A stretch of DNA of 64,000 nt from contig CM034532.1 of assembly GCA_020002185.1 (NCBI GenBank), positions 29,961,619-30,025,618 on the forward strand, read 5' to 3'. The notes below the pieces were generated by a model, which worked only from the letters and a program-made list of their open reading frames with translations, did not search any database and was not told the DNA's origin. Position 1 is the stretch's first letter. Every line of letters begins with the position of its first letter. This DNA is from Paraescarpia echinospica. Lineage: Eukaryota; Annelida; Polychaeta; Sabellida; Siboglinidae. This document shows positions 1-10,633 of the stretch, in pieces. Both the position numbers and the translations under genes were made by a program.

Positions 1-173
1 TGACATAAAATGAGGAAAACGGTTGGGTGTTTTGCGGATTAGTATCGGCAAATGTTATTTTAAACTAATCGACCGTACAGAAGCAGCACAGTCGCGAGTC
101 CTTGCACGTGAGTAGTAATAGAGGTCCCTTACCGGGGACGCGTCCGTTTTTCCGTCGGTGGAATTCCACAAGT

Positions 174-240
174 AGGTCAAGGTCAAAACAAACGGATGTA
201 GGTCAAGGTCAAGTACCCGGATGTAGGTCAAGGTCACGTG
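174..240 (+). promoter_or_regulatory. Three spaced AGGTCAAGGTCA repeats ending in an E-box
   Basis: The 12-mer AGGTCAAGGTCA occurs at 174-185, 200-211 and 225-236, spaced 26 and 25 bp apart. Each copy contains TCAAGGTCA, the extended half-site known for monomeric nuclear receptors of the ERR/SF-1 (NR3B/NR5A) type. The third copy runs into CACGTG (235-240). The repeats and spacing are seen directly; a regulatory role is inference. They may simply be a small tandem repeat. Confidence 0.4.
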
Positions 241-264
241 GCGCCCCTACGGAAAATTTTCGGA

Positions 265-716
265 ACTAAAATAGCGCCACCTAGCGAATAGTTTGTTAAC
301 TAAATATTTCCCGCACAACCATCGCCACCTAGCGGGCAGATCATTAACTAAAAAGAGCCACACGGCGAATTTTTGGGGGACTAAAATAGGTTGACCCCCG
401 CAGCGCCCCCTAGCGGGATTTTTTTGAGAACAAATATTCAAGTGGTGCCACCTGACGGACAAATTGTAAACTAAATGTTCGAGTACTGCCCAATTTCGTG
501 TGTCTTAGTTTGGCCATTAGCGCCCCCTGGCGGATTTTTGTGTGAACTAAATTGACCCTAGCGGATATGTCATGAACTACAAGTGGTGTCACCTGACGGA
601 CAATTTGTGAAGTAAATGTTCGAGTACTGCAAATATTCGTGTCTCTTGCACGCTTGCGTGCAATAGAGCCCCCTGACGGATATCTCAGGAACTACAAACA
701 TCATCCCCTAGTGGAC
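265..716 (+). repeat. Degenerate tandem array carrying CTCF-like AGCGCCMCCTAGCGG motifs
   Basis: A degenerate unit recurs: a GC-rich core resembling AGCGCCCCCTAGCGG, followed by AT-rich sequence with TTGTGAACTAAAT and often TTCGAGTACTGCAAATATTCG. Cores lie at about 272-286, 321-335, 402-416, 443-458, 517-533, 551-564, 583-599, 665-679 and 701-714. The core looks like the reverse complement of the conserved CTCF motif (CCAnnAGGGGGCGCTA). Whether CTCF binds is inference. Confidence 0.5.
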
Positions 717-910
717 AAGTTGTGAAGTAAATGTTCGAGTATTGCAAATATTCGTGTCTGTTGTTTTTGTCGAGTGCTTACTCCTGTTGGATATATCATC
801 ATCAACTGAAAACACCCCTGTTAGATAAGTTGTGAACTAAATAACTACTCTGCAGTCCGCGCTTGTGTACATTCTACTCAGCAGTCCGTGCTTTTGAATT
901 TTCTACAATC

Positions 911-1010
911 CGTGATCTTTCGACACGCCCACGTGACCTTTACGTTCTGTTCCATAATCTTTCGGCACGCCCACGTGATCTATATGTTCGGTCGAACTGG
1001 TATAAAAGAC
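911..1010 (+). promoter_or_regulatory. Core promoter 1: duplicated E-box element and TATA box
   Basis: The element CTTTCGRCACGCCCACGTGA occurs twice (about 917-936 and 959-978), each with a CACGTG E-box (930-935, 972-977). TATAAAAG begins at 1001, 24 bp after the second E-box. The first ATG after it, at 1052, opens an 80-codon ORF. The same arrangement recurs upstream of the next gene. Confidence 0.55.
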
Positions 1011-1051
1011 CTGCGTCAGGTATTGTGGCCATTATATATTACATCTTGAAA

Positions 1052-1294
1052 ATGGGTTCTATCTCATCAATCGACAACGTCCGACAAGGGATTTTGCTAC
1101 CGAAGGCGCAGCCTTCTCCGGCTACGGGACCACTCGACCTCTCGACCCCAACGATCAACCCGGACCAACAGCCAACGACCAGTTCAACGACCAGTCCGAC
1201 GATCAGTTCGACGACCAAACCAATTTCGTCTCTGTCATCAGCTCCGGCAACCGAACTACCCATCAAGGATCTACTCTACAGGCTACACCTTTAA
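1052..1294 (+). CDS. Small Ser/Thr/Pro-rich protein, 80 residues, unknown function
   Basis: I do not recognise this protein. The start is the first ATG about 50 bp after a TATAAAAG box, which gives a short 5' leader. The product is dominated by S, T and P from residue 22 on, with no visible globular domain. Residues 27-31 read PLDLS, matching the known CtBP-binding short linear motif PxDLS. A second reading frame stays open past the stop to a serine run and a TAA near 1398. The real gene may therefore be longer through splicing (a CTACAG acceptor-like site lies near 1280), or it may carry a frameshift. The next gene, 315 bp downstream on the same strand, has a matching promoter, so the two may be co-regulated paralogues or partners. 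Expression is unproven and chance openness is possible. Confidence 0.4.
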   Translation: MGSISSIDNVRQGILLPKAQPSPATGPLDLSTPTINPDQQPTTSSTTSPTISSTTKPISSLSSAPATELPIKDLLYRLHL

Positions 1295-1499
1295 TTTCTA
1301 CTCCGAGACCCGTGCTCATCAAGAACACACTGTCCAGGATAAAACGCGAACAACAACCAGATATCGTGTGTTCATCATCATCATCATCACCATCATAAGA
1401 AAAATTTGACGAAATTCCAAGAAACGGTTCTTTTCAGAGCCAACCACATTCTCACAAAAGAGTATTAGCTATTCTCATAGGTTAGAAATTTCGTGCTCG

Positions 1500-1547
1500 T
1501 TCGGTCACGCCCACGTGACTTTTCGGCACATTTACTAACTATATAAG
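1500..1547 (+). promoter_or_regulatory. Core promoter 2: E-box element and TATA box
   Basis: GGTCACGCCCACGTGACTTT repeats the element of promoter 1, with CACGTG at 1512-1517. TATATAAG begins at 1540, 23 bp after the E-box. The next gene's ATG is at 1609, so the leader would be about 40 nt. Confidence 0.6.
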
Positions 1548-1608
1548 CGCGGTGTTTTACCAATCGGATCGTCATTCCTATCACGACGACAGCACGCCTA
1601 ACATCATC

Positions 1609-3002
1609 ATGTTGAAGACACCCTACTACCGACCTCGCAATGTAGCGGAATCGAGCAATGAGGACGAGCCAACGAGCAGACCTATCATGCCGGTGACCAA
1701 CCACCCTGTCGGGCCATCGGAACCAGACGTAGTGGACGTCCCAACTCTAGAATCAACGGTAAGCGTCGACCCTCCTATCAAGGTCAAAGGGCTCCTCATC
1801 GATAGAGTACGCCAGCACACTCCCTTCTACATCGGGTGCAGGTACTGCAAGAAGGGTATGATTGTCGACGACAGGGGACATTTGCAATGCGAACGACACG
1901 GTTATGTGGCCTCTGACATGTATATCATGGTTCAAACGATTGCGAGTGATGAGAAGGCCCTGCCGACTCCGAGATATCTACCACCATCGCGGAGGCCCTT
2001 CACCTGCCCAGACTGTGGGGGATCGTTCACACGGAAAGATAATAGCAAGTGCCACGTCACCAGCGGATGTTGTGACCGTCGGAAGAGGACGGCCAATGAA
2101 ACCAAGTTGTATACGCCAGTGGTGAGTCATACTTTATATTGTTTTACTATACTATACTATACTTTCACCTAAAATGTCGTTCCCCGTGTCTATACTTTCC
2201 CTAAAATAGCGTCCCCATAGCTTCTGCTATAAGGTGTCCACTGTGTCTTTACTTCCGCTAAAACTTCGCCCCGTTTTATACTTTATGATCATACAACTTG
2301 TCACCTAACTTCCTATCACGTAACTTCTTATCATTGTTTCCTACCGGTCCTTGTATCACCGTACTCTAGCAATGGTGTACTATTCCCATGCAATCTTTAA
2401 TATTTTTTAATATTATTGAAATATTCTTGCAGGACTACATTGAAGGTCCGCTACCACCAAAGCGGCAACGAAAGGTCTCTGTGTCGTCAGAGACGATTAA
2501 CGACAACAGAACATCATCGACACCAACTTCCGTTCCTAACGACGTCACAACTACCCACGCTGTCAATGTCACAACTTCTACCCAGCCTGCCAACGTCACA
2601 ACTTCTGCTCCTGACTTTACTGCTCCGAACTTTACCATTGATTTCCCTGTAATCGAAATGAAGAAGACGCTGGCACGATACATAGCATGTAACATCTTTG
2701 AACTCTCAAGACGACAATGTCGTGGTTGTAAGATAGACCATCCTAGTCAATGTCATCACGATTGTATGTTATCTGATGACATTCAAATTTGCATGCACTT
2801 TGACGAGGCTGTGGAGACCATTTATTCAACCGCAGTGGTGAAAGACTGTTTGAGTGTTTTGTTAGACGCGGGTGTGAAGCTATCCGATGTGACAGTCGAA
2901 CAGTTGTGTAATATCAATACTTGGTTGCAAGAATCTGTTTCGAAACAGTGGCGAAACACTATGAAACATATGGTTCTGGCAGTAATGGAGGGTGACCTGT
3001 AA
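1609..3002 (+). CDS. Two-exon gene for a putative nuclear zinc-binding protein, 360 residues, family unknown
   Basis: Exon 1 is 1609-2121 (donor G|GTGAGT) and exon 2 is 2433-3002 (acceptor TTCTTGCAG|GAC). The junction is in phase 0 and gives 360 residues. The ATG at 1609 follows a TATA box by about 70 bp. Exon 1 encodes a C-x2-C...C-x2-H cluster (CRYCKKG then CERHG), resembling a small zinc ribbon, and then a C2HC-finger-like segment (FTCPDCGGSFTRKD...C-H...C). Exon 2 begins with a basic run PPKRQRK, likely a nuclear localisation signal, then a T/S/P-rich linker. It ends in a helical C-terminal region whose hallmark is C-x-G-C-x4-HPSQ-x2-H-x3-C. I cannot name the family. The zinc clusters and basic signal suggest a nuclear, nucleic-acid-binding role, which is inference. 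AATAAA at 3113-3118 is a plausible polyadenylation signal. It could be a host gene or the accessory gene of an unrecognised mobile element. Confidence 0.6.
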
Positions 3003-3141
3003 AGAACTTTCTTTTGTCTTGTACACGATTAAACTTTGCAAGACTCTGTATCAATGTCTCTGGTTCTTTTAGTTATGGAGCGTGACATGTAAATACGTTT
3101 GTGTTGTTCACGAATAAACTGTGCAAACCTCATCTTGTGTC
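2971..3141 (+). repeat. 90-bp duplication of the gene's 3' end and 3' UTR
   Basis: The segment from TGGTTCTGGCAGTAATGGAG (2971) through the stop codon and 3' UTR is repeated, diverged, from 3061. The second copy keeps a TAA-like stop position and supplies AATAAA (3113-3118). The first copy has GATTAAAC at the equivalent place. Confidence 0.7.
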
Positions 3142-3242
3142 TTTTTCATAGTATAATACAAAACATATGTTGGGAACCTTACTAATAGTCTTACACTTCA
3201 CAAGTATGTCTGTGTAGTTCAGTAGAGATGATAGCCACTTAT

Positions 3243-3835
3243 GTCTGTGCTTTGACCAACATGCGGCACGAATTGAACTCAGACCAACTACGAATTGAAC
3301 TCAGACCAACTAGTTGCGCAAACGAAACATAAACTTAACCGATTACGCCGCACAAATTGAACTCAGACCAACTAGTTGTACAAACGAAACACTGCTTTGC
3401 CCAACACGTGTCACGAATTGAACTCAGACCAACTAGTTGTACAAACGAAACACTATGCATTGATCAACACGCTGAACGAGTCGAACTATAGACACGAGTT
3501 GTACAAAGGAAACACTATGCTTTGACCAACATGCGGTACGAATTGAACTCAGACCAACTACGAATATTGAACTCAGACCAACTACGAATTGAACTCAGAC
3601 CAACTAGTTACGCAAACGAAACAGAAACTTAACCGATTACACGTTTCACGAATTGGACTCAGATCAACTAGTTGGACAAACGAAACACTATGCTTTGACC
3701 AACACGTGTCACGAATTGGACTCAGATCAACTAGTTGGACAAACGAAACACTATGCTTTGACCAACACGTGTCACGAAAACGAAACACTATGCTTTGACC
3801 AACACGTGTCACGAATTGAACTTAGATCAACTAGA
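3243..3835. repeat. Tandem repeat, 63-bp unit
   Basis: Units contain CTTTGACCAACACGTGTCAC, GAACTCAGACCAACTAG and ACAAACGAAACACTATG. The best copies, about 3660-3830, have a 63-bp period, a multiple of three, so one frame stays open for several copies. Copies are less regular from 3243 to 3600. No ATG-initiated gene structure or domain supports translation. Confidence 0.8.
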
Positions 3836-3837
3836 CA

Positions 3838-4100
3838 CATCACACGAGACTATGGTCGAGATATGTCACGAGACTTCGGATGACACTTCACAAGAGAGTG
3901 CCGACGAGACAAGAGATGAGACTGTGACCGAGATATGTCACGAGACTACGGATGACACATCACACGAGAGTACGGACGAGACAAGAGACGAGACTATGAC
4001 CGAGATATGTCACGAGACTACGGATGACACATCACACGAGACTATGGCCGAGATATGTCACGAGATTACGACGAGACAAGAGACGAGACTATGGATGAGA
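3838..4100. repeat. Tandem repeat, about 72-bp unit, open in one frame
   Basis: Units contain GAGATATGTCACGAGACTAC, GGATGACACATCACACGAGA and GACGAGACAAGAGACGAGAC. With a 72-bp period the + frame stays open and encodes an acidic 24-residue repeat (TEICHETTDDTSHES followed by a short D/E/T/R stretch). The block follows the 63-bp array directly. I regard it as a minisatellite rather than a gene. Confidence 0.75.
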
Positions 4101-4103
4101 TAC

Positions 4104-4480
4104 ACCACAATAGACGGGTTATCGCGTGAGATTCCACCACCACCACCACAATTCCACCACAATAGACGGGTTATCGCGTGAGATTCCACCACCACCACCA
4201 CAATTCCACCACAATAGACGGGTTATCAAAGCAAAGCAAAGCAAATAGACAGGTTATTGCCAAAGCAAAGCAAAGCAAATAGACGGGTTATCAAAGCAAA
4301 GCAAAGCAAATAGACAGGTTATCGCCAAAGCAAAGCAAAGCAAATAGACGGGTTATCAAAGCAAAGCAAAGCAAATAGGCGGGTTATCAAAGCAAAGCAA
4401 AGCAAATAGACGGGTTATCAAAGCAAAACAAAGCAAATAGACAGGTTATCGTCAAAGCAAAGCAAAGCAAATAGACGGCA
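4104..4480. repeat. Two successive short tandem arrays (about 54 bp, then 31-34 bp)
   Basis: From 4104 to about 4225 a roughly 54-bp unit contains ATTCCACCACCACCACCACA and AATAGACGGGTTATCGCG. From 4226 to 4480 the AATAGACGGGTTATC part is kept, but the rest is replaced by repeated AAAGC, giving a 31-34-bp unit. The second array thus shares part of the first one's unit. Confidence 0.8.
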
Positions 4481-4486
4481 TCATAC

Positions 4487-4878
4487 ACACAACACACACA
4501 CAACACACAACACACACACAACACACACAACACACACAACACACACACACAACACACACAACACATACACAACACACAATTTACACAACACACACACACA
4601 ACACACACACACTACACACACAACATACACAACACACACACACACAACACACACAACATACACAACACACACAACACACACAACACACACACAACACACA
4701 CAACACATACAACACACACCAACACATACACACCACACAACACACACAACACACAACACACACAACACATACTCAACACACAATTTACACAACACACATA
4801 ACATATCCAACACACAACATACACAACTTACACAACATACACACAACACATACAACACACACAACACACAACATACAC

Positions 4879-4935
<57 letters not shown>

Positions 4936-5550
4936 CATACACCACACACACACACACACAACATATACACAACACACACAACATACACAACACACACAAC
5001 ATACACAACACACACACAACACACACACAACACACACAACACACAACACACACAACATACCCAACACACAACATACACAACTTACACAACATACACACAA
5101 CACACACAACACATACACAACACACACACATAACACATACACAACACACACAACATACACAACACACACAACATACACAACACACACACAACACACACAC
5201 AACACACAACACACACACAACACACACAACACACAACACACACAACATACCCAACACACAACATACACAAAACACAACATACACAACACACAACATACAC
5301 AACACACAACATACACAACACACACACAACACACACAACATACACAACACATACAACACACACACAACACACACAACATACCCAACACACAACATACATA
5401 AAACACAACATACACAACACACAACATACACAACACACAACATACACAACACACACACACAACACACACAACATACACAACACATACAACACACACACAA
5501 CATACACAGCATACACAACACACACAACATACACAACACACAACATACAC

Positions 5551-5623
<73 letters not shown>

Positions 5624-5711
5624 CACACACAACATACACAACTCATACAACACACACACACAACATACACAGCATACACAACACACACAACATACACAAC
5701 ACATACAACAT
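4487..5711. repeat. 1.2 kb interrupted (CA)n microsatellite
   Basis: The block consists almost wholly of ACACACAACAC-type simple sequence, with pure (CA)n runs near 4880-4935 and 5550-5625. Longer direct duplications lie within it, for example CACAATTTACACAACACACA at about 4575 and 4780. Minus-strand frames are open only because GTG/TGT codons cannot form stops. There is no gene here. Confidence 0.95.
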
Positions 5712-6173
5712 CAATGAGGTGCCAAACATCACATACCTTCATGCCAAGAGACGATCATCTGTTCGGATTCATGTCCAACGAGGCGACCATAGGACTCGTA
5801 TGAGGTATCGCTTCTTTTAATGGAAAACATATGTATATGAAGCAACCGTCTTTTCAACGTAACAATTCCATATTTTCAAATAGTGCGAGCGACCAGATAC
5901 GATACGACCTTCTCGAGAGTCGAAAAAGGAAAGACCAGAATCGTCGGAAGCACGGTATATACACTAGTTTTCGGCGTGATCTCATTTGCATAATAAATCA
6001 GACCGAACGTACATCACGTGACTTCCCTTAACACAAAAACTGTGCACGTTCATGAGACAGGCAACATCTGATGGCCACAACGGATACCAATGTAACTACT
6101 CAGAATAACGCCAACTACCGGCCATGATAGATCTCTATTCGTTGACACACTTCCGGGAATACCGGAAGCGTAG
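5712..6173. other. Unannotated stretch
   Basis: No gene is supported. The stretch contains an octamer-like ATTTGCAT (5988-5995) and a CACGTGAC E-box (about 6015) resembling those in the promoters at 0.9-1.5 kb. Confidence 0.5.
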
Positions 6174-6304
6174 AGGCCGCCATGACAGTCAAGTAACTTC
6201 CGGTGCGACGTCACTTCCGACGTGTCGTCCCTAGTAGAGACTGCCATGACAGTCAAGTAACTTCCGGTACGACGTCACTTCCGGTGTAGCGCCCCCTAGC
6301 GGAT
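6174..6304 (+). repeat. 64-bp direct duplication rich in ETS-, CRE- and CTCF-like sites
   Basis: GCCATGACAGTCAAGTAACT begins at 6179 and again at 6243. Each copy carries ACTTCCGGT, CGACGTCACTTCCG and a CTCF-like tail (GTCCCTAGT in copy 1, AGCGCCCCCTAGCGG in copy 2). ETS-family (ACTTCCGG) and CREB/ATF (GACGTCAC) core motifs are established; use here is inference. Confidence 0.6.
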
Positions 6305-6380
6305 AATCGGAGTACTACGTCACATGGTGGCGCAAGCTAGCGGTTAAAAATATCTAATTAGGTTAGATAGAGAAAAAAAG

Positions 6381-6457
6381 TTGGGGTTAACCTCGCGAAA
6401 ATTTATACAACAACCACCTTAGTGGTTGTTGTTTAAATTTTCGCGAGGTTAACCCCA
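6381..6457. repeat. 77-bp near-perfect palindrome (hairpin)
   Basis: The left arm starts TTGGGGTTAACCTCGCGAAA, and the right arm (6421-6457) is its reverse complement with one mismatch and a loop of about 4 nt (CTTA). It could be a MITE core or a cruciform-forming sequence. There is no coding content. Confidence 0.85.
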
Positions 6458-6701
6458 ATTTTGTGTACTGTATTTTGCTCAATTTGGAATCAGTTTCTTC
6501 CCGGAACTATTTCCTGAGTAGAATTTATATTTAATGCTGTATACCGCTATCTAAAGAAACACATGTACACATTCGGAGAAAGTGTCCAACTTTCACATAG
6601 ACAAGCGTATGTTTATTGTTTTTTAAATAAACAACTACTTTCTGTTACTTATTTAAGACCTTTCGACAGACGGAGGCAACACAATATCACATATTAAGTA
6701 T

Positions 6702-8184
6702 TATAAGGGCCACTCTCTCAAAAAGTCTGACAGTTCGTTTTGAACAGTCCACGTTGTATTATTTCCTATTATTTCCTAATTTGTGATTTCTCATATAAAT
6801 TATACTCATCATTGGATTCCTTTCGACAAGATCTGTCAGAATATGTATTATTCCATATAGGAAAATGCAAGCAAAGGGACCTAATTCCTCTTAAAATAAC
6901 CTAACAACAGCCAAAATAGGCTTTTCATGTTTAAACTTTTATTTCCGATACCTCTGAAAAATACCAAATATTTTAAATTTTAAGTATATGATGCCAAGGT
7001 AAACTATTTTGTCGATGTAACGCACTATAATATATATATAAGATTCATAATTCTACCCATTTTTTTAATTGCTATTTGGCCGATTTTGTACGGTTACGCC
7101 CGATACCAAGCTTCCTCACCGATGTGCCACAATTAGAAATTTTTTATTTTTTAAAGTTATCGTTGGTAGTAAACCGATATATATTAAACATTTTGATGAA
7201 GATATTATTTTATAACAGTTTCTGTTATATTGTCTGTAAATGTGATCTTTGTGCAAATCAAAAACAGCCAAACTTAAACTGGTTACGCCCAATATCTAGT
7301 TAAAACGTGGATTGAGACAAAAATAACGAACACAATTTTTTCTAAATGCATGCATACATAAATAATAATCAGTACTACATGTCAGAATTGTGTCCATTTA
7401 AATAAAACCCTGTCAGAAAAAAACGCCACGTCACACATGATCGCGCCATTGTAAACACAACTAAAGCTTGGTGCCGGGCGTAACCATTTTTGTGAAATGC
7501 TGTATTTTTCTAAACAGGTTTTATTTAAATGGAATTTATGCAATTGTGTTGGTTATTTTGGGCTCAATCCACATTTTAGCCTGGTATCGGGCGTAACCAG
7601 TTAAAGTTAGGCTGTTTTTTATTTGCACAAACATCACATTTACCGACAATATAACAATAACTGTTATAAAATGATGTACACATGAAACTTTTGAATATAT
7701 ATCGGTTTACTACCAATGTTACGTTTTAAAATAAAAAACTATAATAGTGACACATTGGTGAGGAAGTTTGGTATCTGGCGTAACCGTAAAAAACGGCCAA
7801 TTAACAATTGAAACAAATTGTAGAATTGTGTATCTTATGGATCTATATTATAGTGCGTTACGTCGATAAGATAGTTTACCTTGGAATCAGATACTTAAAA
7901 TTTTGAATTTTCAATAATTAGTATTTTTTCAGAGGTACCGTAAGTAAATGTATAAAAATGGAAAACCTATTTTGGCTGTTTTAGGCTATTCTAACAGGAA
8001 TTATGCCCCTTTGCTTCCATTTTGCTATATGGAATTATACATATGCTGAAAGATCTCGTCGAAACGAATCCAATAATATGTGTAACTTATATGTGAGATC
8101 ACAAATGATGAAATAATAGGAAATAATACAACGTGGAAAATTAAAAACGAACTGACAGAATTGTTGGAGAGTGGACCATAATAG
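6702..8184. mobile_element. Foldback element, about 1.48 kb, with arms of about 700 bp
   Basis: The sequence from 6702 to about 7418 is, at roughly 80% similarity, the reverse complement of about 7505-8184. Matching landmarks are CACGTTGTATTATTTCCTAT with its reverse complement near 8130, GTAGTAAACCGATATATATT at 7168 with its complement near 7695-7715, and ACGGTTACGCCCGATACCAA at 7091 with its complement near 7765. About 85 bp separate the arms. No transposase is present, so this is a non-autonomous foldback or large MITE-like element. Target duplications were not resolved. Confidence 0.75.
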
Positions 8185-8434
8185 CCCTCCGCGCAGGTGT
8201 TTGTGGTTCGAATGCTGGAACGTCTTTATCATCATCACCACCCGTGGTTGGGCGAAGGCTGCGTCTTTATAACTTACCCTTAATAAGATAGTAAGGGGTA
8301 GGGGGCTGGATATATGTTTACAAAGGGGGTGCAGTTGGAGGTGTTTGGCAAGCCTCAGCCTCCCAATATTCACCTCGTTCCGACGCCGATGGTAGAGGTT
8401 TAGTTTTGCTTGATTCATGCGTAAATGGGTCCTT

Positions 8435-8498
8435 TTGCAGTTTAGGCCCGCTCCTCGAAAAAAACATGATAACGGTCACCTACAGTCACCAAGCTTCA

Positions 8499-8536
<38 letters not shown>

Positions 8537-8830
8537 CCTATTCTACACATATACACTTGTTACGTGATCAAACAATTAAATTTACTGTCTTGTATCGATC
8601 AAAATGTACAAGATATTCACTCGTTGTTGCCTATATTCATTAGTTCCACCGTAAACCACGGTAGGTGGCGCCACTTTGTGGTTGACTAGACATGGGGAAA
8701 GATCACAATTCATATTTCAATAATATTGTAAAATAAAGTCAATAAAATACGCGATATTTAATTAAGTAAGATTACCTTAAATTCAGTGTTAACAGCAAGT
8801 GGGTGTTTTATTACGAATATTGGTTTGTGT
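8435..8830 (-). repeat. Left copy of a ~370-bp dispersed repeat (inverted relative to 18,190-18,560)
   Basis: The segment is a diverged reverse complement of 18,190-18,560. Shared landmarks include CGAAAAAAACATG, GATCAAAATGTACAAGATAT and the GTGGCGCCA core beside CCGTAAACCACGG. This copy contains a (TA)n run at 8503-8530. Identity as a mobile element is inferred. Confidence 0.7.
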
Positions 8831-10360
<1,530 letters not shown>

Positions 10361-10362
10361 TA

Positions 10363-10603
10363 GGGGAAGTAGGGGCATGTCCGCATACTTAAGGTGAAAC
10401 ACGCCGTAGCTAGTGCACTGTGTGTGCCAAGAGGGTGACATTTGGCATTCAAAAAGAGCAATCATATTAGTTTGTTGTTGTTTGTCAAGAGGCCACATTT
10501 CCCATCAGATACTTAAATATTTTGTCAAATGTAAAGGTATACCTTTGTGCGGACATGCCCCAAAGTACGGGGCAAAGCCGCACACTGTGTGCGGTTATGC
10601 CCC
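10363..10603. repeat. Left TIR and subterminal repeats of the pogo-like element
   Basis: The motif GTGCGGACATGCCCC occurs inverted inside the TIR (about 10372-10386) and again at 10547-10561. Related GC-rich copies (GTGTGCGGTTATGCCCC) extend to about 10603. The mirror set at the other end makes these likely transposase-binding sites. Confidence 0.75.
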
Positions 10604-10633
10604 ATGTATGGCGTAGCAACAGAGTCTCCCAGA

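Noticed and set aside
4481..5742. Very long Cys/Val-rich open frames on the minus strand
   Set aside because: They are (GT)n/(CA)n simple sequence, in which stop codons cannot arise; there is no coding signal.
8195..8215. GGTTCGAATGC resembling a polymerase III B-box
   Set aside because: No A-box at proper spacing and no tRNA-like folding partner.
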